Shown: positions 1 through 8,251 of the stretch, one piece after another
How the letters are laid out: each line of letters begins with the position of its first letter
Numbering within the stretch: the first letter of the stretch is position 1
Assembly: GCA_945861855.1 (NCBI GenBank)
Contig: CAMAWG010000011.1
Location: forward strand, 1-49,920
Direction of reading: 5' to 3'
Length of the DNA: 49,920 nt
Origin: Rhodoplanes serenus
GTDB taxonomy: Bacteria; Pseudomonadota; Alphaproteobacteria; Rhizobiales; Xanthobacteraceae
Notes under the pieces: model-generated
Databases searched by the model: none
What the model was told of the DNA's origin: nothing
The model's input: only the letters and a program-made list of their open reading frames with translations
Translations under genes and position numbers: made by a program

Positions 1-141
1 GATGCCGCCAACACCATCCTCACCGCTGTCGGCTACAACTTCCGACGCATCCTCGCCTGGTTGAGGGCTCTTTTGCGCTCGATCATGATTGCGCTATTGC
101 ACCACTTCATCAACCCATCAGCGCTCAATCCAGCTTATTAA
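1..141 (+). mobile_element. IS5-family transposase, C-terminal fragment cut by window edge
   Basis: Frame 1 is open from the first base to a TAA at 139-141 and encodes 46 residues. It contains GYNFRRILAWLRALLR, which I recognise as the C-terminal signature of IS5-type DDE transposases in Rhizobiales. The catalytic part lies outside the window, so completeness cannot be judged. The stop lies only 11 bases from the stop codon of the convergent lipoprotein gene, so the right end of the element must fall at or near 128-152. I could not fix a terminal inverted repeat from one end alone. Confidence 0.75.
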
Positions 142-152
142 CGGACGACGAT

Positions 153-803
153 TTAGCTCGTCTTGCGGCGCGCGGCGGGCTTCGCCTTGGGCTTCTTCTG
201 GTCCTGCGCCGCGGACGGATCGAACCCGATGTAGATCACGTAGGAATCGATTTCGCCGGCTCTGGGCATCGGGAATTCCAGGCCTTCCGTCACATGTGTG
301 AACAACACGTTGGAGTCGCCGGGCGGAACCGTGACCGCTATCCGATCCAGCTTGGTCACGATCGGCTTCGGATCGACACCTTCGCGGATCACGGCGTAGC
401 GCACCGGCACGTCGACCGCGCCGGGGCTGCCCTCCGGCCCGAGGATCACGCGCCCCTGCATGCCGACCTTGATCGACAGGATGTTGTTGGGCAGCAGGCG
501 GCACTCGCGGGCGGTCGTCGCGATGGTGACCTGATGCCGCAGGTTCATGGCCGTCGGCTCGGCCGGATTGGCCGACGAGGTCATCGTCGCGGCGCCCTGG
601 CGCAGCGTCACGTCCGGGCATTCGAAGTTCGCCGGCAGCGTGCTGGCAGCGGACGCCTGGGCGCCGGAGCCTTTATCCGAGCCGAACATCGATGAAAACG
701 ACGGCGCCGAGGGCATCGACGGCAATGACGAACAGCCCGCGAGCAGCGAGCCGAACATGGCGAACACGACGTTCAGGCCGCGAGGAAGCTTGAACTCAAA
801 CAC
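153..803 (-). CDS. Putative lipoprotein of unknown function
   Basis: The frame encodes a secreted protein with a basic start, a hydrophobic stretch (VVFAMFGS) and a lipobox LLAGC about 25 residues in, followed by a Ser/Pro-rich linker. This predicts lipidation and anchoring in the cell envelope. The rest has no motif I recognise; the C-terminus is basic (PAARRKTS). No ATG starts the frame. It can open at TTG 833 or at GTG 809 or 803; I chose GTG 803 because it leaves a normal signal peptide. It lies just next to the IS5 fragment, whose insertion may have removed downstream sequence or altered the 3' end. The envelope location is inference from the lipobox; function is unknown. Confidence 0.7.
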   Translation of the reverse strand: MFEFKLPRGLNVVFAMFGSLLAGCSSLPSMPSAPSFSSMFGSDKGSGAQASAASTLPANFECPDVTLRQGAATMTSSANPAEPTAMNLRHQVTIATTARECRLLPNNILSIKVGMQGRVILGPEGSPGAVDVPVRYAVIREGVDPKPIVTKLDRIAVTVPPGDSNVLFTHVTEGLEFPMPRAGEIDSYVIYIGFDPSAAQDQKKPKAKPAARRKTS

Positions 804-961
804 ACCCACCCCACTGCTACGACCCCGGCCCAAGGCTTAGGTCGGAAATGGCTAAATCCTGGTAAAGCCCCGGTAATTTCAGCGGCTTTTTATAGCAGAG
901 GGAACGTGGCGGCCCCAAGGCCGGGCCGGAACACAGCCAAGTTCGCGATGTTCCAGGCGCG

Positions 962-1549
962 TTAACCGCGCGGATCGCCCTGGAGCTGCGCGTAAAGCAG
1001 GTGATCCTGCCATGTTCCGTTGATGCACAGGTAGGATCGGGCATAGCCCTCGCGCCGGAAGCCGGTCTTTTCCAGGAGCCGCACCGAGGCCAGATTGGTC
1101 GGAATGCAGGCCGCCTCCACCCGGTGCAGCCGCAGCACCTCGAACGCCGCCGGAACGAGCGCCCGCACCGCCGCGGTCATGTAGCCCCGGCGGATGTAGG
1201 GGGCGCCGACCCAATAGCCGAGCGAGCCCGCCTGGGCGACGCCGCGGCGGATGTTGGCCAGCGCCAGGCCGCCGACCAGCGCATTGTCCTCGGCGCGGAA
1301 CAGGAAGAACGGATAGGCCTGATCGGTCCGCATGTCCTCGGCGTAGCGCCGCAGCCGCTGGCGGAAGGCCGGCCGGGTCAGGTCATCGGCCGGCCAGGTC
1401 GGCTCCCACGGGGTGAGGAACCTGCGGCTCGCTTCGCGCAATTCCGCCCAGGCCGGGAAATCCGCCATCTGCGGGCCGCGCAGCACCACGCCCTCCCCCG
1501 CGATGGGCGGAAGCGGCTCGGGTGCGCTGAGGGTGCGAAACAACGCCAT
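962..1549 (-). CDS. GNAT N-acetyltransferase, RimJ/RimL type
   Basis: This is a 195-residue single-domain GNAT acetyltransferase that uses acetyl-CoA, most like RimJ, which acetylates the N-terminal alanine of ribosomal protein S5. Features are the acceptor-loop start (GEGVVLRGP), the acetyl-CoA-binding strand and loop (YWVGAPYIRRGYMTAAV, with the RRGY pyrophosphate loop), and the C-terminal N-x-A-S-x-x-L-x-E-K-x-G-F signature. The length fits the family. It starts at ATG 1549, nine bases after the M16 peptidase stop, and looks like the promoter-distal gene of the thrC-M16 unit. RimJ-type enzymes vary in substrate, so S5 acetylation is a family-level guess; the GNAT fold is secure. Confidence 0.9.
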   Translation of the reverse strand: MALFRTLSAPEPLPPIAGEGVVLRGPQMADFPAWAELREASRRFLTPWEPTWPADDLTRPAFRQRLRRYAEDMRTDQAYPFFLFRAEDNALVGGLALANIRRGVAQAGSLGYWVGAPYIRRGYMTAAVRALVPAAFEVLRLHRVEAACIPTNLASVRLLEKTGFRREGYARSYLCINGTWQDHLLYAQLQGDPRG

Positions 1550-1558
1550 CGGTGGACT

Positions 1559-2830
1559 TCAAGCTGCCCGGCGCCTGAGACTCTCCACGATTGTGGCTGC
1601 GCCCTCAAGCCCCTCGCCGGGGCCGAGCGCCGCGATCGCCGGATGCGCGCGCGCCATCAGGGCCGCGCCCGCGGCGCGCGTGCTCTCGACCGTCACGCGA
1701 TCAATCCGGGCGACCATTTCCTCGATCGGCAGCGGCCGGCCATAGACCAGAATCTGGTTGGCGAGCTGGCGGGCGCGGGCGCCGGAGCTCTCCAGCGCCA
1801 TCAGCAGACCGACCTTGATCTGCGCCTTGGCGCGGTTGACCTCGGCCTCGGTGATGGAGCCTGCCGCAGCCGCGGTCTGATCGACCACGACCTGCATCAA
1901 TTCCTTCACGTCGCTGGAGTCGGTGCCGGCATAGATGCCGAACATCCCGGTGTCGGAATACGGCGCGTGGAACGCCGAGATCGTGTAGCAGAGGCCGCGC
2001 TTCTCGCGCACCTCCTGGAACAACCGCGACGACATTCCGCCGCCGAGGATGATCGTGAAGACCTGAAGGCTGAAGTAATCGGCGTGCCGTTGCGCCAGGC
2101 CTTCGAGCGCGAGAGCGATGTGGACCTGCTCCAGATCACGCGCTTCAAGCTTGACGCCGCCGCCAAAGCTCGCAGGCAGCGGCACCGGCGCAGCCGGCCC
2201 ATTGAACTCACCGAAGCGCCGTTCGACCTCGGCGACAACGGCGTCGTGCTCGATGGCGCCGGTCGCCGCCACCACCATGTCGGGGCCCCGATAGTTCCGG
2301 GCAAGATAGGCCCGCAGGTTCTGATCCTTGAACGAGCAGACGGTTTCCCGGGTGCCGAGGATCGGGCGCCCGATCGGCTGGTTCGGAAACGCCGTCGATT
2401 GCAGATAGTCGAAGACGAGATCGTCGGGATTGTCCTCCGACGCTCCGATCTCCTGCACGATGACGTTCTGCTCGCGCTTGAGCTCCGCCGGGTCGAAGGT
2501 CGGGTTCGCCAGGATGTCGGAGAGCACGTCGAACGCGAGCGGCATGTCGGTCTTGAGCACGCTGGCAAAATAGGCCGTGGTCTCGGAGCTGGTCGCGGCG
2601 TTGAGGTCGCCGCCGACCTGCTCGATCTCCTCGGCGATCTGGCGCGCGGTGCGGCGCGCGGTGCCCTTGAACGCCATGTGTTCGAGCAGGTGCGAAATGC
2701 CGTGCTCGTTGGGTTCCTCGTCGCGGCTGCCGGAGCCGACCCAGACGCCCAGCGACGCCGTCTGCAGATGCGGCATGCTGTCGGTGACGACGGTCAGACC
2801 GGTCGGGAGACGAGTGACTTCCACGCTCAT
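1559..2830 (-). CDS. M16 family zinc metallopeptidase (processing-peptidase-like)
   Basis: The 423-residue protein is a pitrilysin-family (M16B) peptidase related to the mitochondrial processing peptidase beta subunit. The inverted zinc motif HLLEH is at residues 47-51, and the distal glutamate ligand is probably E127 in QEIGASEDNP, so the active site is intact. The C-terminal half carries the glycine-rich segment (GGGMSSRLFQEVREKRGL) typical of the family. Its start overlaps the thrC stop by four bases (ATGA), indicating translational coupling. The thrC-M16-rimJ order is common in Rhizobiales. Substrates of the bacterial enzymes are poorly known; the protease assignment is firm, the target is not. 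Confidence 0.94.
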   Translation of the reverse strand: MSVEVTRLPTGLTVVTDSMPHLQTASLGVWVGSGSRDEEPNEHGISHLLEHMAFKGTARRTARQIAEEIEQVGGDLNAATSSETTAYFASVLKTDMPLAFDVLSDILANPTFDPAELKREQNVIVQEIGASEDNPDDLVFDYLQSTAFPNQPIGRPILGTRETVCSFKDQNLRAYLARNYRGPDMVVAATGAIEHDAVVAEVERRFGEFNGPAAPVPLPASFGGGVKLEARDLEQVHIALALEGLAQRHADYFSLQVFTIILGGGMSSRLFQEVREKRGLCYTISAFHAPYSDTGMFGIYAGTDSSDVKELMQVVVDQTAAAAGSITEAEVNRAKAQIKVGLLMALESSGARARQLANQILVYGRPLPIEEMVARIDRVTVESTRAAGAALMARAHPAIAALGPGEGLEGAATIVESLRRRAA

Positions 2831-4242
2831 GCCGCGGCTCCTTCACGCGCGGCACGACTCGCCGCCAGGATGAATTTCTCGATGGCGCCCTGATCGACCG
2901 GCATTGGGGTCGCCCGCTCAGGCCGTTCAGGTAAGTCCGAAAGCCAGTCCGGCAAGGCCGGGCGAATGCCGCATGCGGCTTCGACCGCATCGGGGAACTT
3001 GGCGGGATGCGCGGTGCCGAGCACGATCATCGGCATGGCCGGATCGCGCGGCTCTTTTTCCGCGACGGCGAGGCCCACCGCGGTGTGCGGATCGATAAGG
3101 CGGGAGGTTTCGCGCAGCGTGGTGCGGATGGTCGCCGCGGTTTCGTCCTCGTCGGCGCGGCCCGCGGAAAACAGCGAACGGATCGCCGACAGCGCCGCCG
3201 TGGAAATGGAGAAGCGCCCGGACTGCGCGAGCGACGCCATCAGCCCCCGCACCGCCGCGGCATCGCGGCCGGTGGCCTCGAACAGCAGGCGCTCGAAATT
3301 CGACGACACCTGGATGTCCATCGACGGCGAGGAGGTCGCCACCACCTCGCGCAGATCATAGGTGCCGGTTGAGAGCGTCCGCGCCAGAATGTCATTGACG
3401 TTGGTCGCAATCACCAGACGATCGATGGGAAGGCCCATCCGCTCGGCGACGTAGCCCGCGAAGATGTCGCCGAAGTTTCCGGTCGGCACGGTGAAGGCGA
3501 CCTTGCGATGCGGGCTGCCCAGCGCCGCCGCGGCGGTGAAATAATAGACCACCTGCGCGACGATGCGCGCCCAGTTGATCGAGTTGACGCCCGAGAGCCG
3601 CACGCGGTCGCGGAAGGCGTGGTGGTTGAACAGCCCCTTCACCAGCGCTTGGCAATCGTCGAACGTGCCTTCGATCGCCAGCGCATGCACGTTGTTGTCG
3701 TTGGCCGTGGTCATCATGCGCCGCTGCACATCCGAGACGCGGCCTTGCGGGAACAGCACGAAAAGATCGGTCCGCTCGCGGCCGCGGAACGCCTCGACCG
3801 CGGCGCCGCCGGTGTCGCCCGAGGTCGCCACGACGATGGTGGTGCGCTCGCCGCGCGCGGCCAGCGCGTGATCCATCAGCCGCGCCAGGAGCTGCATCGC
3901 CACGTCCTTGAAGGCGAGCGTCGGGCCGTGGAACAGCTCGAGCAGGAAGGTGCTGGCGCCGACCTGCGCGATCGGCACGACCGCCGGATGCCGGAACGTG
4001 CCGTAGGCCTCGCGGGCGAGCCGCGACAGATCCGCCTCCGAGATGCTGTCGCCGACGAACGGCCGGATCACCTCGACCGCCACCTCGGCGTAAGGCCGCC
4101 CGGAAAACCCGGCGATGGTCTCGCGCGAGAGACGCGGCCAGGTCTCGGGCACATAGAGCCCGCCGTCGCGGGCGAGCCCCGCGAGCGTGACATCCATGAA
4201 GCCGAGCGGCGGAGCTTCGCCGCGGGTGGAGACGTAGCGCAC
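2827..4242 (-). CDS. thrC: Threonine synthase
   Basis: A PLP enzyme that converts O-phosphohomoserine to threonine and phosphate, the last step of threonine synthesis, in the cytoplasm. The 471-residue length and the N-terminus MRYVSTRGEAPPLGF fit the longer (E. coli/yeast-type) ThrC. The PLP-binding lysine is K112 in LAFKD, and the phosphate-binding ATSGDTGGAA loop is present. The start is a GTG at 4242 with a Shine-Dalgarno AAGGA six bases upstream. It is followed by the M16 peptidase with an ATGA overlap. Upstream lies an AT-richer 170-base gap and the HNH-like gene, which separates thrC from SURF1. Confidence 0.97.
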   Translation of the reverse strand: MRYVSTRGEAPPLGFMDVTLAGLARDGGLYVPETWPRLSRETIAGFSGRPYAEVAVEVIRPFVGDSISEADLSRLAREAYGTFRHPAVVPIAQVGASTFLLELFHGPTLAFKDVAMQLLARLMDHALAARGERTTIVVATSGDTGGAAVEAFRGRERTDLFVLFPQGRVSDVQRRMMTTANDNNVHALAIEGTFDDCQALVKGLFNHHAFRDRVRLSGVNSINWARIVAQVVYYFTAAAALGSPHRKVAFTVPTGNFGDIFAGYVAERMGLPIDRLVIATNVNDILARTLSTGTYDLREVVATSSPSMDIQVSSNFERLLFEATGRDAAAVRGLMASLAQSGRFSISTAALSAIRSLFSAGRADEDETAATIRTTLRETSRLIDPHTAVGLAVAEKEPRDPAMPMIVLGTAHPAKFPDAVEAACGIRPALPDWLSDLPERPERATPMPVDQGAIEKFILAASRAAREGAAA

Positions 4243-4414
4243 AGCGGTCCTTGAGCGTGATTTGGAGCGTCGTTCGCGACCTTATGCGGATGGTCCGCGT
4301 TTCACAAGGAACGCATAAACATCTGAAATAACAACCATATTGACTAAGAGGGAGCACCACAGCGTCCTCTAGGACGGTCGCTGACAAGGCCCGATAGCGA
4401 AGGGAGTAGAGTTC

Positions 4415-5365
4415 CTAGATCGCAGCCGCCCCCGACCTTGTGTCGATCTGTACGAGTTCGCCAAGTGGCAGCGGGGCCTTCACGTCAATTGTGTAAAGCG
4501 GCTGATCGAGGAAGGGGAGTTGAGCGATCGGGCGCGTCAATTCTCCGACGACAATGTGATAACGCGGTGCGCCGATAAATGAAAATAGCCGCAGGCTCAC
4601 CACTACATACGTGTGGCCGTCTACAGTCGGCGCGCTCCATTTAATGTCATGTAACCTTTGTTCTGGCGCTGGTGTCACTGTGTCGCTCCCAATCCAATGC
4701 CATGCTTGGGACAATATTTTCCCTCGAATGAAATCTGCGAGTTCCGGACGAAAAGAGCCAAAGCCTAATTCTGCCGTCGCATACGCGTGCGCAATTTTAC
4801 AAAGCATCCGGAGAAAAGAATCCTTGTCCATCGGTGCGATCCGAATGCCATCCTTGTCATTCGGAATATACTTGCGGGTTTCTGACTCATTGTGCCGCAA
4901 CATAAGTTCAATATTGATGCCCGCGTTAGGATCGCGGCCGATGATCAACCCGGGCAATTCAAATTTGTACGTCAGAAACAGAAGTGGAAATTCCGTGGGT
5001 TCCACCTTTAGCTCAGCGGTCTTATCGTAACCTTCAATGCTCCCATCGTCGTTGAGTTTGGTCACTTTCATCTGACGCACGAGGAAATCCGTTGGCGTCT
5101 GCTTTCCTGAAGAGGGAAAGCCCAACCTCGTACGAAATGGCCACCATAGATGCCTCAGACAGGCGTTTTCGGCTCTGCGTGTATGATCCTGACAGGAGGT
5201 ACAACTTGCCTTTGGCAGAACAAGAGAATTGCCAGCAAGACCATGTGCAATGATGTGTTCTTTAGTGAGATTATTGCTAAAGGCACCACAATAGACGCAG
5301 CGTCCAACCGCCGGATATCGCTTCGGCGGAGTGACGATCTCAACTGGCGCTTGGATTGTGACCAT
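4415..5365 (-). CDS. HNH-endonuclease-like zinc protein, probably acquired
   Basis: The 316-residue protein begins with a zinc-finger HNH-type core: C23-x2-C26, then KEHIIA (E36, H37), then C55-x2-C58 in LPKASCTSC. This arrangement matches the first part of HNH/treble-clef nucleases. The remaining about 240 residues have no motif I recognise. Base composition differs from the neighbours: I count 31 G+C in the 60 bases 4741-4800, against 46 of 60 in 3841-3900 of thrC, suggesting lateral origin. It begins three bases after the SURF1 stop with an AGGGA just before the ATG, so it is probably co-transcribed with the oxidase-assembly genes. Nuclease activity is inferred; a role in nicking or defence is possible but unproven. 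Confidence 0.72.
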   Translation of the reverse strand: MVTIQAPVEIVTPPKRYPAVGRCVYCGAFSNNLTKEHIIAHGLAGNSLVLPKASCTSCQDHTRRAENACLRHLWWPFRTRLGFPSSGKQTPTDFLVRQMKVTKLNDDGSIEGYDKTAELKVEPTEFPLLFLTYKFELPGLIIGRDPNAGINIELMLRHNESETRKYIPNDKDGIRIAPMDKDSFLRMLCKIAHAYATAELGFGSFRPELADFIRGKILSQAWHWIGSDTVTPAPEQRLHDIKWSAPTVDGHTYVVVSLRLFSFIGAPRYHIVVGELTRPIAQLPFLDQPLYTIDVKAPLPLGELVQIDTRSGAAAI

Positions 5366-5368
5366 TCC

Positions 5369-6085
5369 CTAGCCTTCACGCCGGCGCTTGACCGCCCAGA
5401 TCGCGCACATCGCCACCAGCACGGCGGCAAGGCCATACCAGGTGATGGCATATTGCAGGTGGTCGTTGCGCAGGCGCACCTTGAGCGGAGCGGGATGCGG
5501 CAGGCCGCCGGGCGGCACCGGCGCCTCCTGCTCGATGTAGAAGGGCGCGACCGCGCCCCAGCCCTTGACCCTGGCCATCGCGGCCGGATCGCGCACCATC
5601 CAGATGTCGCCCGCCGCGTCATGGTCGGAGACGAACCACGACGGCGCCTCCGGCCAGCGAAGGGAGCCGACGATTTCCTCCGGGCCCGCCGGCTTCGGAT
5701 AGGTCCGATCCGGCGCATAGCCGCGGTTGATCGCGACCTGCCGCCCGTCAGGCAGGCGCGCCGGGGCGAACACGAAGTAGCCCTGGGACTTCACGTCATC
5801 GCGCAACGCCGAACCGCTGGTGTAGACCGCCGCGTCCGCCGCCTTCGGAAATTCAACCCGTAGGCGGACGCGCGTGAACTCGGAATTGGCCGGCGTCATG
5901 CCCGCCCATTCGGACGCATGCGGCAGCGCGACCGGCGCGTCGTTGAGACGGCGGTCGAGCGTCGCGGCCAGTCCTTCCTTCCATGCCTTGCGTTCGAGCT
6001 GCCAGGTGCCGAGCCCGAGCAGGACCAGAAGGCCGAGAGCCGCCAGTGCGCCCGGTACGAGCAGGCCATTTCGCCAGCCGGCCAT
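5369..6085 (-). CDS. SURF1 family cytochrome oxidase assembly protein
   Basis: SURF1 proteins help insert haem a into subunit I of the aa3 oxidase in the inner membrane. The chosen start, ATG 6085, gives 238 residues with the expected layout: an N-terminal membrane helix (LLVPGALAALGLLVLLGLG) followed by GTWQLERKAWK, a periplasmic domain containing the family motif INRGYAP, and a C-terminal helix introduced by HLQYAITWYGLA. A longer frame upstream overlaps DUF983 and lacks signal-like character, so it was rejected. The start lies two bases after the DUF983 stop. The order ctaE-DUF983-SURF1 is the usual alphaproteobacterial context. Confidence 0.94.
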   Translation of the reverse strand: MAGWRNGLLVPGALAALGLLVLLGLGTWQLERKAWKEGLAATLDRRLNDAPVALPHASEWAGMTPANSEFTRVRLRVEFPKAADAAVYTSGSALRDDVKSQGYFVFAPARLPDGRQVAINRGYAPDRTYPKPAGPEEIVGSLRWPEAPSWFVSDHDAAGDIWMVRDPAAMARVKGWGAVAPFYIEQEAPVPPGGLPHPAPLKVRLRNDHLQYAITWYGLAAVLVAMCAIWAVKRRREG

Positions 6086-6087
6086 CG

Positions 6088-6462
6088 TCACGGCTTCGCC
6101 CCGGTCCGGCCTTCGGCGGCCCGGTGGTGATACTGCAGGGCGACCATCAGTCCCTTCATCGGACGCAGCGGCAGGAGCGTCGTCGCCAGGATCAGCGGCA
6201 GCCACAGCAGCGCGTGGACCCAGAGCGGCGGCTCGTACTTGAACTCGACCACGAGCGCGCAGGCGACCACGATGAAGCCTGCAATCAGGATGATGAACAC
6301 CGCCGGGCCGTCGCCGGCATCGGCGAATTTGTAGTCGAGCCCGCAGGCCTCACAGCGCGGCCGCACGTCGAGGAAGCCCTGCAGCAGCCGGCCCTTGCCG
6401 CAGCGCGGACAGCGGCAGGTCAGTCCGGTGCGGATCGGCGAGGGCTTGGGATCATCGGCCAT
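6088..6462 (-). CDS. DUF983 small membrane protein with zinc-ribbon start
   Basis: A 124-residue protein found with oxidase genes in alphaproteobacteria. Near its start it has two CxxC pairs (CPRCGKG and CEACGLDY) that would form a zinc ribbon, and then two membrane helices (VFIILIAGFIVVACALVV and LWLPLILATTLLPLRPM). I take the ATG at 6462; an in-frame TTG at 6480 lies at the foot of a strong hairpin and is a poor start. Linkage to ctaE and SURF1 suggests a role in oxidase maturation, possibly metal-related, but the function is not established. Confidence 0.88.
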   Translation of the reverse strand: MADDPKPSPIRTGLTCRCPRCGKGRLLQGFLDVRPRCEACGLDYKFADAGDGPAVFIILIAGFIVVACALVVEFKYEPPLWVHALLWLPLILATTLLPLRPMKGLMVALQYHHRAAEGRTGAKP

Positions 6463-6479
6463 GACGTCTGCATAACGCA

Positions 6480-6506
6480 AAAGGGGCGGCTTGTGGCCGC
6501 CCCTTT
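6480..6506 (-). terminator. Hairpin after ctaE, possible terminator or attenuator
   Basis: A perfect 11-base inverted repeat (AAAGGGGCGGC and its complement) with a five-base loop lies between ctaE and DUF983. Read on the minus strand the right arm ends in TTTTGCG, a short T run. It could end the ctaC-ctaE transcript or reduce read-through into DUF983-SURF1. Confidence 0.55.
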
Positions 6507-6531
6507 GGAAATGAATTGGGTCTTTCTATTA

Positions 6532-6579
6532 GAGCATGATCTGGTCCCAAAACCGGTTCCACTTTTCGGGATCATGCTC
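6532..6579. repeat. Dispersed palindromic repeat (GAGCATGAT...ATCATGCTC)
   Basis: A 48-base element with nine-base inverted ends GAGCATGAT/ATCATGCTC and a core containing CCAAAACCGGTTCC and ACTTTTCGGG. A second, partial copy in the opposite orientation lies at 18549-18580. I recall this sequence family as an abundant intergenic palindrome in Bradyrhizobium- and Rhizobium-type genomes. It sits immediately after ctaE. Confidence 0.8.
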
Positions 6580-6581
6580 CC

Positions 6582-7451
6582 TCAATGCGCGAGCGGCGTT
6601 CCCCCGCCCCACACATAGATGCAGGCGAACAGGAACAGCCACACCACGTCGACGAAGTGCCAGTACCACGCGGCGAATTCGAAGCCGAGATGATGCGTCG
6701 GCGTGAAGTGTCCCTTGTAGGAGCGGATCAGGCACACGATCAGGAACACGGTGCCGATCAGGACGTGGGCGCCATGGAATCCGGTCGCCATGAAGAAGGT
6801 GGCGCCGTAGATGTGACCGGAATAGGTGAAGGCCGCGTGGTAATACTCATAGGCCTGCACGCAGGTGAAGGCAGCGCCGAGGATGACGGTCAGCCACAGG
6901 CCGTTGATCAGCCCCTTGCGGTCGCCGTGCAGCAGCGCGTGATGCGCCCAGGTCACCGTGGTGCCGGAGGTCAGCAGGATCAGCGTGTTGAGCAGCGGCA
7001 GGTGCCAGGGATCGAAGGTGCCGCGGAACGAGGTGTGGTCCGCGCTCGGAGCCGGCGGCCACACGCCGCCGATCAGCTCGGTGCGCGCGACCTGATGCAC
7101 GTCGGCGGGGAACAGCGCCACGTCGAAATAGGCCCAGAACCAGGCGACGAAGAACATCACCTCGGAGGCGATGAACAGGATCATGCCGTAGCGGTGCGAA
7201 ATCTGCACCACGCGGGTGTGATACCCGCCATGCTCCGCCTCGTTGATGACATCCCGCCACCAGACGATGAAGGTGTAGAGCACGCCGATCACGCCCGCGC
7301 CGAAAACCAGCGGGGCTGCGGCGAACATATGATGCATCCAGGCGATCGCGCCGACCGCCATCACGAAGGCCGAGATCGAACCGACCGCCGGCCAGGGGCT
7401 CGGATCGACCAGGTGGTAGTCGTGGTGCGGCTTGGCGTGCGCGTCGGCCAT
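6582..7451 (-). CDS. ctaE: Cytochrome c oxidase subunit III
   Basis: Subunit III of the aa3-type cytochrome c oxidase, an inner-membrane protein that stabilises the catalytic core and its proton uptake. The 289-residue sequence has seven predicted membrane helices and family motifs such as [27 protein letters not shown] and the C-terminal [19 protein letters not shown]. It starts at ATG 7451, 18 bases after the ctaG stop, as the last core gene of the ctaC-D-B-coxF-G-E cluster. A hairpin and a palindromic repeat follow it. The assignment is secure. Confidence 0.97.
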   Translation of the reverse strand: MADAHAKPHHDYHLVDPSPWPAVGSISAFVMAVGAIAWMHHMFAAAPLVFGAGVIGVLYTFIVWWRDVINEAEHGGYHTRVVQISHRYGMILFIASEVMFFVAWFWAYFDVALFPADVHQVARTELIGGVWPPAPSADHTSFRGTFDPWHLPLLNTLILLTSGTTVTWAHHALLHGDRKGLINGLWLTVILGAAFTCVQAYEYYHAAFTYSGHIYGATFFMATGFHGAHVLIGTVFLIVCLIRSYKGHFTPTHHLGFEFAAWYWHFVDVVWLFLFACIYVWGGGTPLAH

Positions 7452-7469
7452 TTCAGTCTCCGTTGAAGC

Positions 7470-8069
7470 CTAGATAGGTCCCGGCCGTCCGGCCGGCGTG
7501 TCGTCCGCCACCGGCCGCGAGGGCTCGCGTTGCGGATAGAACGTGTAGGACAAGGTGATGGTGTTGACGCCGGCGCCATCGAGATCGTCCGCCATCGAAG
7601 CATCGACATAAAAGACAACCGGCATGTCGCGCTTCTCACCGGCCCTCAGGGTCTGCTCGGTGAAGCAGAAGCAGTTGATCTTCTGGAAGAAGGCTCCGAC
7701 CGTAAGCGGAGTGACGTTGTAAGCCGCGGTCGCCGTGATCGGCCGCGCGGTCTCGTTGATGACGCGATAGTTGACGGTGACGACCTCGCCGAGCCTGACC
7801 TCGATCGAGTTCTGCTCGGGTTCGAAGCGCCACGGCAGGCCGGGCCCAACATTGGCGTCGAACCGCACCGTGATCGTGCGGCCGAGAGCGCCGGACGGCG
7901 CCGAAGTGGCGACCTGGGTCCGGCCGTTGAATCCGGTGGCGCGGCAGAACCAGTCGTAGAGCGGGACCGCGGCATAGGCCGCGCCCACCATGAAGGCCAC
8001 GCACAGGCCGCAGCTCACCGCGACGACGATGTCGCGGCGGCGGAGTGGCGTGGCGGGCTGATCGGTCAT
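7470..8069 (-). CDS. ctaG: Cytochrome c oxidase assembly protein CtaG/Cox11
   Basis: CtaG delivers copper to the CuB site of oxidase subunit I. The ATG at 8069 gives 199 residues: a short cytoplasmic tail, one membrane helix (about 13-34), and a periplasmic beta-domain with the copper-binding CFCF at 133-136 ([11 protein letters not shown]). [13 protein letters not shown] just after the helix, with its conserved cysteine, is typical of Cox11. A longer upstream extension was rejected because it overlaps the CoxF-like gene out of frame. It follows the CoxF-like stop by five bases. All features needed for function are present. Confidence 0.96.
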   Translation of the reverse strand: MTDQPATPLRRRDIVVAVSCGLCVAFMVGAAYAAVPLYDWFCRATGFNGRTQVATSAPSGALGRTITVRFDANVGPGLPWRFEPEQNSIEVRLGEVVTVNYRVINETARPITATAAYNVTPLTVGAFFQKINCFCFTEQTLRAGEKRDMPVVFYVDASMADDLDGAGVNTITLSYTFYPQREPSRPVADDTPAGRPGPI

Positions 8070-8074
8070 GGCGT

Positions 8075-8251
8075 TCACAACGGGCGGACCATCACCCCCG
8101 GTCCCTTGACCAGGGTCACGGCGAAGATCAGGACGACGAAGGCCAGGAGCGCCAGCGCGATGGCGATCGAGCGGCCGCGGCGGCGGCGCTTCTGCTCCGC
8201 GGTCAGGACAATGCCGGGTTCGGTGGGCTGCAGGTCCATCGCGAGGCTCAT
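8075..8251 (-). CDS. CoxF-like 58-residue single-helix membrane protein
   Basis: A short frame starting at ATG 8251 and ending in TGA at 8075-8077. It encodes a polar start, a basic cluster (KRRRRGRS), and one hydrophobic helix ([20 protein letters not shown]), then a short tail. The start overlaps the ctaB stop by four bases (ATGA) and the stop is five bases before ctaG, so it is translationally coupled inside the oxidase operon. Small proteins at this position in alphaproteobacteria have been called CoxF. The single helix with positive-inside charge predicts a cytoplasmic N-terminus. A role in oxidase assembly is inferred from position only. Confidence 0.85.
   Translation of the reverse strand: MSLAMDLQPTEPGIVLTAEQKRRRRGRSIAIALALLAFVVLIFAVTLVKGPGVMVRPL

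Noticed and set aside
1001-2893. Long open frames antisense to real genes (here, and likewise 20293-21822 and 24562-26442)
   Set aside because: They are Arg/Gly/His-rich, lack family motifs and mirror high-GC genes with clear domains on the other strand.
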